Of a stretch of DNA of 64,000 nucleotides, positions 8,300 to 17,167 are shown in pieces (the first letter of the stretch is position 1; the number at the start of each line of letters is the position of its first letter). The notes below the pieces were generated by a model. It did no database searches. It saw nothing but the letters and a program-made list of their open reading frames with translations, and was not told where the DNA came from. Source of the DNA: Promethearchaeati archaeon (GTDB lineage: Archaea; Asgardarchaeota; Heimdallarchaeia; Heimdallarchaeales; Heimdallarchaeaceae). Position numbers and translations under genes: made by a program. The DNA is taken from the NCBI GenBank assembly GCA_013166775.1, contig JABLTJ010000007.1, positions 1 through 64,000 on the forward strand. Reading direction: 5' to 3'.

Positions 8300-8519
8300 G
8301 TTACTCTACATTTAATACAAAAAAACGAATTTTATGTGATATATCTAACTCGAAATATAAGACGACCAGGTGATGCACTTGTTGCTGCTTATTCAGCAAG
8401 GGATACAAATGACAGGAGAAGCTTTTTACGAAAAACTTGGAGATTGGAAACCACTCTATTCTTGGAAAGATGGAATAAAAGATGCTACTGATGACCATCT
8501 AAAATCAAAAGAAAAATAA
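8300..8519 (+). pseudogene. Frameshifted gene remnant of unknown family
   Basis: Two adjoining plus-strand frames both look protein-like. One (8300 to about 8408) encodes a stretch containing FYVIYLTRNIRRPGDALVAA. The next frame begins at ATG 8409 and ends at TAA 8517-8519, giving MTGEAFYEKLGDWKPLYSW and an acidic/lysine-rich end. Joined by a one-base shift they would form the C-terminal 70 or so residues of one protein. The first frame has no start before a stop. I do not recognise the family. This remnant and the hydrogenase promoter fill the gap 8282-8680. Confidence 0.4.
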
Positions 8520-8611
8520 TCTTTCTTTAGGTAGTATACTTGAAATTTTCAATTAGAAAAAAATTATTTCGATTAGAGTATTTATTTGTCATTTTTTAAA
8601 GAAAATTAAGG

Positions 8612-8659
8612 GTTTGTGCGAAAATTATCCACAAACGCATTTAGAATGCTTTATAAAGC
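8612..8659 (+). promoter_or_regulatory. Hydrogenase operon promoter with inverted repeat
   Basis: A perfect 7-bp inverted repeat GTTTGTG (8612-8618) / CACAAAC (8630-8636) is centred about 30 bp upstream of GCTTTATAAAGC (8648-8659). The latter is itself a perfect palindrome containing the TATA box. The ATG of the first hydrogenase gene is at 8681. The arrangement suggests an operator just upstream of TATA/BRE. The arms share the GTTTG/CAAAC core of the palindromes at the TrmB promoter (264-293), which may or may not be meaningful. Confidence 0.5.
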
Positions 8660-8680
8660 CATTATAGATGGCAATCGCAG

Positions 8681-9727
8681 ATGAAAACTTATAAAATGGA
8701 TAAGGAAAAATTTCCAGAATTTGTTAAGTTAATTCAAACAAAAGGAAAGCTTTATGGTCCAGTCAAAAAGAATAATTTTCATTCTTTTGAAGAGATTAAT
8801 TCTTATGATGATTTGGTTTTTGACTACGAAAGGACTCAAATAGCACTTAAGAAATTCCTGACACCACCTAAATATACAACTCAAAAATATAGCAAGGATA
8901 AGGTTGAAGAGGTTTTACCTGATGCTAGAAAAACAATTGTTATAGGACCTCATCCTTGTGATATCCACGGAGTTAAAATTCTAGATCGTCTGTTTTTAGG
9001 TAATATAAAAGATCCATATTATGCAAAAAGAAGGGAAAATCTAATCATCATTGGCCATTCTTGTTTTCCAGATGATAAATGCTTCTGTCACTCCACTGGA
9101 ACAGATATGGTCGAAGATGGATTTGATATGTTCTTAACCAGTTTAAACGGTTATTATTTAGTATGGGTTGGTTCAGATGAAGGACTTAATATCGCAATAG
9201 CTGCAGAGGACTTGTTAGATGAAGATATTAATGAAGAAATGATTCAAGAATACGTTATTTGGCAACAACTCAGATCACAAAAATTCCAATCAGAAATACC
9301 ATATTTCAAATATCTCGCTGATATAATTGAACTGAATTATGATAGTGAAGTATGGGAGCAATTCGGAGAGAAATGCCTTTCTTGTGGAACTTGTAGCTTG
9401 GTATGTCCAACCTGTAACTGTTTCAATGTTACAGATATAATTTCCATGAACACAGAAGAAGGAACTCGTGAAAGAATGCTAGATAGCTGTATGTTACCTT
9501 ATTATTCTATGGTAGCAGGAGGCCACGACTTCAGAAAATCAAGAACAGATAGAATAAAATTGTACTACACTCATAAGCTGAAGGAATACATAGGCAAATG
9601 GGGAGGTCCCTCTTGTGTAGGCTGCGGGAGATGTGTAGATTACTGTCCAGTTGATATTAATGTTCTTACTGTTGCTAAGGCATTGTATGACGAAGTCGGT
9701 CAAACAAAGGAGGTTTTAGACTTATGA
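8681..9727 (+). CDS. hydB: Sulfhydrogenase beta-type iron-sulfur subunit
   Basis: This 348-residue cytosolic protein is related to the HydB subunit of archaeal sulfhydrogenases and AsrA of anaerobic sulfite reductase. It carries two ferredoxin-like cluster motifs near its C-terminus: CLSCGTCSLVCPTC (about 231-244) and CVGCGRCVDYCP (about 311-322). A further Cys group, CFPDDKCFCH, lies at about 128-137. In the complex it should relay electrons between the flavin subunit and the hydrogenase small subunit. It opens a five-gene operon and overlaps the next gene by four bases (ATGA), implying translational coupling. Confidence 0.85.
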   Translation: MKTYKMDKEKFPEFVKLIQTKGKLYGPVKKNNFHSFEEINSYDDLVFDYERTQIALKKFLTPPKYTTQKYSKDKVEEVLPDARKTIVIGPHPCDIHGVKILDRLFLGNIKDPYYAKRRENLIIIGHSCFPDDKCFCHSTGTDMVEDGFDMFLTSLNGYYLVWVGSDEGLNIAIAAEDLLDEDINEEMIQEYVIWQQLRSQKFQSEIPYFKYLADIIELNYDSEVWEQFGEKCLSCGTCSLVCPTCNCFNVTDIISMNTEEGTRERMLDSCMLPYYSMVAGGHDFRKSRTDRIKLYYTHKLKEYIGKWGGPSCVGCGRCVDYCPVDINVLTVAKALYDEVGQTKEVLDL

Positions 9728-10581
9728 AAAATCAAGATACTGGTGAAGAAATAAATACATACGAAGCTTATCCTTCAAAGATTCTTGCAATGAAGGATTT
9801 AACTGAAGATACTCGATATTTCAAGGTCAGATTCTTAGATGAAGATATCGTTCATGAGAATTACAGACCTGGTCAATTCGCAATAATGTCCATCCCTGGA
9901 GTCGGTGAAGCAGTATTTTCAATTTCATCTTCACCAACAAGGAGAGGATTCATTGAGTTTGGAATACGAAAGGTTGGTTCTTTCACTGAAGCATTGTTTA
10001 AGCTAAAAGTAGGGGATCAGATATTCATTCGCGGACCATATGGTGATGGTTTCGACATGGAAGGACTTCAAGGAAGAGATTTGATTATTGTATCGGGGGG
10101 ATTAGGTGCAGTTGCACTAAGATCAGTCTTGCTTTATGTAGAAGATAAACGTGAAGATTACAATCAAGTATTCTTTTTGAATGGAGCTAGAAGCCCTAAA
10201 GATATGCTTTTCAGAGAAGACTTCATGGCAATGGCACAACGAGGAACAATTGAAACACATCTCTCCGTTGATAAGGATGATACTGGGGAATGGCCATATA
10301 ACGAGGGTGTGGTAACAACATTATTTCCAAAAATAATTGACAGAGTAGTGAATGAAAAAACAACTGCATTAATCTGTGGTCCACCAATTATGTACAAGTT
10401 CGTTATTCAAGAATTATTGAAACTCAAGATTCCCAAAGATCAAATCTTAATGACTCTTGAGAGACGAATGAAATGTGGACAAGGACATTGCGGACATTGT
10501 GCAGTAGAAGGTAGATACACATGTCTTGAAGGACCTGTATTTACGTACTATGATGTGCAGAGAATCAAGGAGCTGATCTAA
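9724..10581 (+). CDS. hydG: Sulfhydrogenase gamma-type FAD/NAD(P)-binding subunit
   Basis: This 285-residue protein has the ferredoxin-NADP reductase fold. The FAD-binding barrel lies in the N-terminal half (YRPGQFAIMSIPG, SISSSP). The NAD(P)-binding domain contains IIVSGGLGAVALRSVL. A C-terminal Cys cluster (CGQGHCGHCAVEGRYTC, about 258-274) binds a [2Fe-2S] centre, as in HydG, AsrB and PyrK. It should exchange electrons between NAD(P)H and the iron-sulfur relay. It overlaps the previous gene by four bases and ends one base before the small-subunit gene. Confidence 0.87.
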   Translation: MKNQDTGEEINTYEAYPSKILAMKDLTEDTRYFKVRFLDEDIVHENYRPGQFAIMSIPGVGEAVFSISSSPTRRGFIEFGIRKVGSFTEALFKLKVGDQIFIRGPYGDGFDMEGLQGRDLIIVSGGLGAVALRSVLLYVEDKREDYNQVFFLNGARSPKDMLFREDFMAMAQRGTIETHLSVDKDDTGEWPYNEGVVTTLFPKIIDRVVNEKTTALICGPPIMYKFVIQELLKLKIPKDQILMTLERRMKCGQGHCGHCAVEGRYTCLEGPVFTYYDVQRIKELI

Positions 10582-10582
10582 A

Positions 10583-11380
10583 ATGTGGCAAAGAAAAAAG
10601 AAACCTGTAGTTGGTGTGTTTGGTTTCTCAGGTTGCGCTGGAGATCAATTAGCTATCATTCATATGGAAGATGAACTTATTGACTTCTTTACTAGCGCTG
10701 ATATAAAGTTCTATCACATGGCTCAATCTCATCAAGAAGTTGATCATGTAGATATTGCATTGGTTGAAGGAAGTATCAATACATCGAAGCAAGAAGCTGA
10801 ACTCAAAGAAGTGAGAGAAAAAGCTGACATTGTAGTAGCTCTTGGTACATGTGCTGCTTATGGTGGCATACAATTTCTTGGTGATGATGAGAAAGAATTC
10901 AACGAACGAATGCAATATGTTTATGGTAAAGATGGTAAAGTTCCTGAATTCTTAGACATGGTTGGTCAACCTCAAGGGGCTAGACCTATTAGTGATTTCA
11001 TCCAGGTAGATTTTACTGTCCCTGGATGTCCAGTAGCTAAAGAAAACTTAGTTCCAATTTACACTAAGCTAATCAGTGACCTCCAACCTGTTAAGTATCC
11101 ATACTCTGTATGTCTTGAATGCAAGTATCAAGGTAATGATTGTTTCTTACTTCATGGAAAGTATTGTCTTGGACCAATAACCTCAGCTGGATGCAATGCT
11201 AGATGTCCATCACTTAATGTTTCATGTGTAGGTTGTTTTGGACCATTTGAAGCTGCAAATTATGATTCATTGATTGATAAATTGAAGGAAATTGGATTAT
11301 CAGAAGAAGAAGTGATTCGAAAAATAATGATGTTTGGTGGGAGTATCGCTAAGGAAGCTTTAGGAGGATTGAAAAAATGA
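10583..11380 (+). CDS. hydD: [NiFe] hydrogenase small subunit (delta type) with CxxD proximal motif
   Basis: This 265-residue protein matches the size of group 3 hydrogenase small subunits and has no twin-arginine signal, so the complex is cytosolic. Later cluster motifs are visible: GTCAAYGG, VPGCPVA, CLECKYQGNDCFL, GCNARCPSLNVSCVGC. The N-terminal proximal-cluster motif, normally CxxC, reads GCAGDQL: Cys18 is present but the second ligand position is Asp21. An Asp/Cys3-ligated proximal cluster is known in the actinobacterial-type group 1h enzyme, so this change need not inactivate the subunit. It overlaps the large-subunit gene by four bases. Confidence 0.87.
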   Translation: MWQRKKKPVVGVFGFSGCAGDQLAIIHMEDELIDFFTSADIKFYHMAQSHQEVDHVDIALVEGSINTSKQEAELKEVREKADIVVALGTCAAYGGIQFLGDDEKEFNERMQYVYGKDGKVPEFLDMVGQPQGARPISDFIQVDFTVPGCPVAKENLVPIYTKLISDLQPVKYPYSVCLECKYQGNDCFLLHGKYCLGPITSAGCNARCPSLNVSCVGCFGPFEAANYDSLIDKLKEIGLSEEEVIRKIMMFGGSIAKEALGGLKK

Positions 11381-12657
11381 AAAATCTAAGCGTTGATGTT
11401 CTATCAAGAGTAGAAGGAGATGGAGGAATAAAAGTAATTGTAGAAAATGATGAAGTAAAAGATGTTTTAGTAGATATCTTTGAAGGACCCAGAATGATTG
11501 AAGCTCTTGTTCGTGGAAAAACTATCCATGAAGATATATCTTTAGTCTCTAGGATTTGCGCAATTTGTACAGTATCACATCGATACGTTGCTATCAAGTC
11601 CATTGAAAAAGCACTTAAGGTTGAAGTTCCGGAAAAAGTCAAGCTACTTAGATACTTAATGCATCTTGCTGAATACATAGAATCTCATGTCTTACATATT
11701 TACTTCCTCGCAGTACCTGATTTCTTTAAACAACCCTCCGCTATAGCACTTCTTCCTACACATCAAAAAACAGTTGTCGAAGCTGTAACAATGAAGAAAT
11801 ATGGGACAGAATTGATGAAGCTCTTGATGGGTAGAAAAATCCATGGAGAAAATCCACAAATTGGTGGTTTCGGAAGAGTTCCTACAAATGAAGAATTAGA
11901 TTACTTTGCAGAAAAAGCTGTTGAATATAAAGAATGGATTTCAAAATTCATTGATGTAATGGCAACATTGGAAATTCCCGATTACTGTGAAAGACAAACT
12001 CAATTTATGTGCTGTAATCCACCTGATGGTAAATTCGGATTTGAAGGAGATTCAATACTTGTCTCTAATGGAGAAGAACATCCTGTCGAAGATTATAAGA
12101 AACTGACTAATGAAAGAGTAGTTTCTCACAGTTATGCTAAACGTTCAAGATACAATGACAAACCCTTCTCTGTAGGAGCATTAGCAAGATTAGTTCTCAT
12201 TGGTGACAGATTAACAGGGAAAGCTAAAGAACAATTTGATAAATACTACAACGAAAAATGGAAGGATAATCCAATCTACAACAATCTAGCTCAAGCAATT
12301 GAAACACTTTGGGCTTTCGAAGAAATACCAAGATTAATAGAAAAGATTAAAACTTTGCCTGATGCAGAAATTATTGTTCCTGACTTGAAAGATGGTCTTG
12401 CTACAGCAGCTGTAGAAGCGCCACGAGGGATACTTTATCATACATATGAGATTAAGGATAACAAAATAGTAAATGCGGACATAATTACTCCAACAGCTCA
12501 ATTTTTAGATGATATAGAAGAGTACATCAAGGTAGCTGCAGAGAAACTTCTTAAAGAAAATAATCCTGACACTGAGCTGAACCTAGAAATGATTGCTAGA
12601 GCTTATGATCCATGTATCTCCTGCAGTTGTCATATGGTTAAATTGGTGAAAAAATAA
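11377..12657 (+). CDS. hydA: [NiFe] hydrogenase large subunit (alpha type)
   Basis: This 426-residue protein carries both nickel-binding motifs: RICAICTVSH near the N-terminus (Cys61, Cys64) and DPCISCSCH near the C-terminus (Cys413, Cys416). The length and the C-terminal motif fit HydA of group 3b sulfhydrogenases. Seven residues (MVKLVKK) follow His419 and are the expected peptide removed by the maturation protease encoded next. With HydB, HydG and HydD it should catalyse reversible H2 oxidation coupled to NAD(P). Group 3b is favoured over 3c because the operon order is B-G-D-A and no heterodisulfide reductase genes are present. Confidence 0.9.
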   Translation: MKNLSVDVLSRVEGDGGIKVIVENDEVKDVLVDIFEGPRMIEALVRGKTIHEDISLVSRICAICTVSHRYVAIKSIEKALKVEVPEKVKLLRYLMHLAEYIESHVLHIYFLAVPDFFKQPSAIALLPTHQKTVVEAVTMKKYGTELMKLLMGRKIHGENPQIGGFGRVPTNEELDYFAEKAVEYKEWISKFIDVMATLEIPDYCERQTQFMCCNPPDGKFGFEGDSILVSNGEEHPVEDYKKLTNERVVSHSYAKRSRYNDKPFSVGALARLVLIGDRLTGKAKEQFDKYYNEKWKDNPIYNNLAQAIETLWAFEEIPRLIEKIKTLPDAEIIVPDLKDGLATAAVEAPRGILYHTYEIKDNKIVNADIITPTAQFLDDIEEYIKVAAEKLLKENNPDTELNLEMIARAYDPCISCSCHMVKLVKK

Positions 12658-13116
12658 GTGTCATCTCTCTCCTCTTTTTTTACTTCTTTTGATGCAAAAG
12701 AGTGCGCTTTTATTTGTCTTGGAAACAAAGATAGAGCTGACGATGGAATAGGTTTAATCATTGCTAATAAGCTATCGAAAGTTTATCCTAAGAACGTGTT
12801 TTCTGAAGAAGAAGAGGATATATCTACAATACTTCTCTATATTTTGGAAAAAGAACAATATAAGCAAGTAATTCTGATTGATGCAGTGGAATTTGGAGCT
12901 GAACCTGGCTCATTACTAGTGTCACCAAACATAAATACAAATGTTAAACAAATATCCACTCACACAATACCATATCACGAAATATCCCGATTACTAGAAT
13001 CCAAAAACAGAGAGTTTCTTTTTATTGGTATTCAAGTTAAGTCATTGACGTTTCTTGAAGATATTTCAGAAGAGGTTATGCATGCAGCAGAGAAAGTTAT
13101 GGAATTGCTAATCTGA
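12658..13116 (+). CDS. [NiFe] hydrogenase maturation protease
   Basis: This 152-residue protein of the HycI/HyaD/FrhD endopeptidase family begins at a GTG directly after the hydA stop, with GGTGA a few bases upstream. The diagnostic motif is CLGNKDRADDGIGL (about 19-32), corresponding to the family's GNxLxxDDGxG. A conserved acidic strand LIDAVEFGAEPG follows around residue 77. It recognises nickel in the large subunit and cleaves the C-terminal peptide after the last metal-binding motif. Its place at the operon end makes HydA its obvious client. Other maturation genes (hyp) are not in this window. Confidence 0.85.
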   Translation: MSSLSSFFTSFDAKECAFICLGNKDRADDGIGLIIANKLSKVYPKNVFSEEEEDISTILLYILEKEQYKQVILIDAVEFGAEPGSLLVSPNINTNVKQISTHTIPYHEISRLLESKNREFLFIGIQVKSLTFLEDISEEVMHAAEKVMELLI

Positions 13117-13221
13117 TAGGAAATTCTTCATCGTGTTTTAGGGAAAATTATTTAAAACAGACAGAAAGAAAGAAGTTGAAATTAAGCTAAGATTGATTTC
13201 TTGAGACTATGTGATGAAAAA

Positions 13222-14001
13222 ATGAAAACAGTTATAATTTTGACACAACCTCGAAGCGGATCTTCTTTATTGGCAGGTATACTACACAAACTAGGAGTAA
13301 GTATGGGTGATAAGGAAGAGGAGTTAATTGCTACATCTCATGATAACAAATTTGGTTCATTTGAAGATCAAGATTTTCAAATTCTTCACCATAGAATGCT
13401 TTTCAAAGCTAATATACTAATCAGATACCCAAACAGACTCAAAGAGGATGAAAGTAGAATCGAAAAAGCAGTTAAGAAATACGAGGATAAACTTATCACA
13501 TTAATTCGCAAGAAAGAAAGGGAACTTTGGGGATGGAAGGATGCTGTAATAATTTATACTCTACCATACTTCGAACAATATCTAAAGAATCCTTACTACA
13601 TCTTTCTAAAAAGACCACCTGAGAGTGTAGCTAATTCCCAAATCCAAGCTGGAAGGTATGGAAGATGGTGGAAAGAAATTAAATTAGAATATTCTTATCA
13701 ACCCATCCATCGATGGATTCCTTTAGCACTAAGAACCTTTGGTGTAATTCTGAGATATGGTTTCATTTGGCATAAATTAGAATATTTATCAAAGATTGTA
13801 GAAAACGCCCATCAAAGAATAAAGCATTTTACAAAAGATAAGAAATGCATACAAATAGATTTAGAAAATCTCATAAACAATTCAGAGGATGAGATTAGTC
13901 AAATTATAGAGTTCTTGAAAATATCACCAACTGAAAATCAAATAAAAGATGCTTTCAATTTTGTTCATCCTGAACTCATCAAATCTGATGTTCACAAGTG
14001 A
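13222..14001 (+). CDS. Sulfotransferase-like P-loop protein
   Basis: The chosen start is ATG 13222, preceded by GTGATG as Shine-Dalgarno; an in-frame TTG at 13201 would add seven residues. MKTVIILTQPRSGSSLLAGIL is the 5'-phosphosulfate-binding loop of PAPS-dependent sulfotransferases. A second element around KNPYYIFLKRPPESVANS fits the 3'-phosphate-binding strand-helix (RxPxxxxxS). The protein is about 259 residues and soluble. The acceptor is unknown; glycans or lipids are typical. Some family members lack activity, so the catalytic role is inferred. Confidence 0.7.
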   Translation: MKTVIILTQPRSGSSLLAGILHKLGVSMGDKEEELIATSHDNKFGSFEDQDFQILHHRMLFKANILIRYPNRLKEDESRIEKAVKKYEDKLITLIRKKERELWGWKDAVIIYTLPYFEQYLKNPYYIFLKRPPESVANSQIQAGRYGRWWKEIKLEYSYQPIHRWIPLALRTFGVILRYGFIWHKLEYLSKIVENAHQRIKHFTKDKKCIQIDLENLINNSEDEISQIIEFLKISPTENQIKDAFNFVHPELIKSDVHK

Positions 14002-14045
14002 TTTTACTCTAAACTTTTTATAGGAGTAAATTTTATCCAATCTGT

Positions 14046-15557
14046 TTGAGATTCGAACGAGATAAAAAAACAGTTAAAATGTTCTCTTATAGCACTATGG
14101 CTATGTCTTATGGGATAATGATTAATTTTCTTAATGTAAATATTTTTAATTTTTATACTGATGAAGTGCTTCTGAATATTAATTATATTCCCATTATTAT
14201 GACAATTTATGCTATCTGGAACGCTTTAAATGATCCTCTCTTTGGAATAATATCAGATAAGATAAAAACTCCCTGGGGGAGGCGTTTTCCTTTCATTCTT
14301 TTCGGTTTTATCCCATTTACCTTATCCTTTCTAGCTATTTGGTTTCTTCCTCCTTCATTGATAATTAGCAAAACGAACATTAAATCAGTAATAGGATTTA
14401 CAAATTTTCTGTTCCCCTCATTCATAAGTGCAAAATCACAATTGCTTCAAAATACAGTCAACATCCTCTTCCATCCATATGTTAGAGGAGTCAATCAAAA
14501 CTATATTTTCATTTACATGGTTTCCTTCCTACTAATATTTGACACTCTCTTTACAATGGTTGTGATGTCATGGCAAACACTATTTCCAGAGAAATTTAAA
14601 GAAGATAAAGAGAGAAGCTACGTTGCTGCAATCACTCAAACTATTAGATTGCTAGGAATTGTTTTTGCTTTAGTTTTTCCTCCTTTATTAATTGAATACG
14701 GTGATATAGATTCCTATAGATTACCAATTTTGATATTGGTAATTGTTGTATTTCTTGGTTTCTTATTTTCATTATATGGAAGTAGGGATGAAGCAAAAGA
14801 AGTAGACAAAGAAATAGAAGTAAGGGAAGAAAAAGAAGATGAGAAGAAAGGAAGAACAAATTTACAGGCAATAAATGATGTTCTGAAGAACAAGAATCTA
14901 ATGGCTTTTACAGTTGCAATAGGTATGTCTAATATCGCTTTCCTAATCTTAATGGCAATGGTTAGATATATGAACAAGTGGGTTCTTGTTCAAGAAGCGC
15001 GATTTGAAACTTACATTAATGCTGTTGCTTTTGCTGTAGGATTATTAACGTTCATCGTTTGGGCTAAAATATCGATAAAACGAGGACCGAAGCTTGTCTA
15101 TATAGCTAGTGGAGCTATGTTCTTCTTATCACTCTTACCTTTAGCTTTTGCCGGAGAAGGTTGGGGATGGGTTGTTTTGATTCTAATGGTTTTTGTTGGT
15201 TTTTCCATATCAGGATTACTGTTGATTCCAGATATTCTGCTGGCAGAAATTATAGATGAAGATGTAAAAAAATCTGGAGAAAAACGAGAAGGTCTCATTT
15301 ATGGAGTATATGGCTTTGCAATTCGGATTGCGATTGTTTTTGAATCTTATTTGATTACTTTTGTATTAAACAGAACGAAATTTGATCCTTTAGCTTCAGA
15401 GCAAGCTCCTCTAGCTAAAACAGGAATAAAAATGCTCATGGTAGGAGTTCCTGCAGTTTGTTTTATAATAGGAATAGTGCTGATGATTTTCTATTATGAT
15501 CTCTCTAGAAAAAAGATAGAAAAGAAATATAACAGAAACTTCTCAATTTTCCACTAG
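14046..15557 (+). CDS. MFS transporter, GPH (MelB/SLC45-like) type
   Basis: This 503-residue membrane protein starts at TTG and has about 12 hydrophobic segments. The segment WNALNDPLFGIISDKIKTPWGRRFPFILFG is the cytoplasmic loop signature of the glycoside-pentoside-hexuronide:cation symporter family. A charged loop of about 30 residues rich in Glu and Lys (residues about 240-270) divides the two halves. It also has a loop of about 40 residues before the fourth membrane segment, longer than usual. It probably symports a small solute such as a glycoside with Na+ or H+. Confidence 0.8.
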   Translation: MRFERDKKTVKMFSYSTMAMSYGIMINFLNVNIFNFYTDEVLLNINYIPIIMTIYAIWNALNDPLFGIISDKIKTPWGRRFPFILFGFIPFTLSFLAIWFLPPSLIISKTNIKSVIGFTNFLFPSFISAKSQLLQNTVNILFHPYVRGVNQNYIFIYMVSFLLIFDTLFTMVVMSWQTLFPEKFKEDKERSYVAAITQTIRLLGIVFALVFPPLLIEYGDIDSYRLPILILVIVVFLGFLFSLYGSRDEAKEVDKEIEVREEKEDEKKGRTNLQAINDVLKNKNLMAFTVAIGMSNIAFLILMAMVRYMNKWVLVQEARFETYINAVAFAVGLLTFIVWAKISIKRGPKLVYIASGAMFFLSLLPLAFAGEGWGWVVLILMVFVGFSISGLLLIPDILLAEIIDEDVKKSGEKREGLIYGVYGFAIRIAIVFESYLITFVLNRTKFDPLASEQAPLAKTGIKMLMVGVPAVCFIIGIVLMIFYYDLSRKKIEKKYNRNFSIFH

Positions 15558-15700
15558 CTATGCTATTCGAAACTAGTTAGTTCTAAGAGAATTAATAAGC
15601 TGATTTTTCAGTAAAAAATGAATCAAAAACTCTAGATTTCATTAGAATCTTCTAATTTACCCGAAATTCTTAAATAAAATAATAAGAAAATTGGAAGTCT

Positions 15701-17167
15701 ATGAAGGATTTAAAGGAGAGAGATAGTAGAATTAGTCTTGTAGTGTTAGTTCTATCAGTAGGATCAGGAATTTTCATAACAACTTTAGATACTTCAGTTA
15801 TTGTATTATTATTAGACACAATTAAAGATGATTTTGGTATTCAACAGAATGAAGTTCAGTGGGTAATCTTAGTCTATCTAATGGTTATGATAGCTTTCAC
15901 AGTAATAGCAGGGAATCTAGGAGATAAATTTGGACACAAATTGCTTTTTCAAATAGGATTAGGAATTCTAATTCTAGGGTGTATTTTGTGTTTTTTCTCT
16001 AATTCATTCGTTTTCTTAATAATGTCAAGAGTAATTGTATCGATAGGTGTTTCCTCTATAATCTCAAATGGAATGGCTATATTAACGTATTTTACTACGA
16101 CTGATAATCGAGGATCAATTATAGGATATACAAATCTATTGATTGGTCTCTCAGTACTTATTGGAGTTGTATTAGCGTCAGTTTTAAAGGATAAATTTGG
16201 ATGGAATAGCACATTTCTTATTAGTATACCAATTGGGATTATGAGTTTAATTTCCGTACAACTTTGCATCCCAAAGATAACAATCGAAAGTGAAAAAAAA
16301 GGCGCAGATTGGATGGGAGCATTTGCTTTTGCAATTTTCTTGTCTCTTTTAATTCTAAGTTTTAGCTTTTTTGTTGAATTGCAGATAAATAGATATCTTC
16401 TCTGGGCAGGGATTTTCCTTTTACTTAGTTTTGTTTTTTTTGGAGTTTTTATTCTTATTGAAAATAAGACTGGAAATCCATTTATAGATCTTAAATTAAT
16501 AAAAAACAAAAAGATTGCAGTTGGGATAATAACAACAATTGTAGCTGAATGGGGAATGATTGTTATTGTCTATCAATATCCCTTTTATTTACAAGATATA
16601 CAAGGAATGGACAACATTATGCTTGTGGGGTTAACAATTGCAGGACTACCTGTATCAATGCCTATTTTAGCTGTAATCGCTGGGAAAATATCAGATAAAA
16701 TTGACGCTAGAATAATCTCTACAATTGGTTTGGTAGGTATGTCTCTAACTTTTCTTATTTTAATATTTATAATTAGAGTAGATACACCAATATGGTTATT
16801 GGTTCTTGTTTCTGTTTTGATGGGGTCGACTTATGGTATATTTATGACTCCGAATAATAATTCTGTGATGACTGCTGCTCCGAAGGACAAATTAGGCGTA
16901 GTAGGAGCTTTAACAAGATTAGCAATGAGTGTAGGAATTAGTTTAGGTACAGCATTATCAGCATGCTTATTTGTTTTGTCAGGAAATATTCTAGAAAAAA
17001 GAACAGGATTAGGAATAGAACATCCTCCACACTATATTATTTCTCTGCGAGTTGAATTTATCATATTCTCTATAATAATTTTGCTAGCGGCTTTCTACTC
17101 ATACAGTAGAGGACCTGAAGAAAGAGGAAGAAAATTCCTGAAGGAAGATAATAGATCTTTCACATAG
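15701..17167 (+). CDS. MFS drug/solute exporter, DHA2 (14-TM, EmrB/QacA) type
   Basis: This 488-residue protein has about 14 hydrophobic segments. Its N-terminus contains LDTSVIVLLLDTIKDDFG, the motif D1-like start of DHA2 exporters. QWVILVYLM and GNLGDKFGHKLLF (motif A) follow. The family exports hydrophobic drugs or metabolites by proton antiport. It is a separate transcription unit from the preceding MFS gene (143-base gap with no coding signal) and converges on pdxT with an 8-base overlap of the coding ends. Substrate unknown. Confidence 0.85.
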   Translation: MKDLKERDSRISLVVLVLSVGSGIFITTLDTSVIVLLLDTIKDDFGIQQNEVQWVILVYLMVMIAFTVIAGNLGDKFGHKLLFQIGLGILILGCILCFFSNSFVFLIMSRVIVSIGVSSIISNGMAILTYFTTTDNRGSIIGYTNLLIGLSVLIGVVLASVLKDKFGWNSTFLISIPIGIMSLISVQLCIPKITIESEKKGADWMGAFAFAIFLSLLILSFSFFVELQINRYLLWAGIFLLLSFVFFGVFILIENKTGNPFIDLKLIKNKKIAVGIITTIVAEWGMIVIVYQYPFYLQDIQGMDNIMLVGLTIAGLPVSMPILAVIAGKISDKIDARIISTIGLVGMSLTFLILIFIIRVDTPIWLLVLVSVLMGSTYGIFMTPNNNSVMTAAPKDKLGVVGALTRLAMSVGISLGTALSACLFVLSGNILEKRTGLGIEHPPHYIISLRVEFIIFSIIILLAAFYSYSRGPEERGRKFLKEDNRSFT

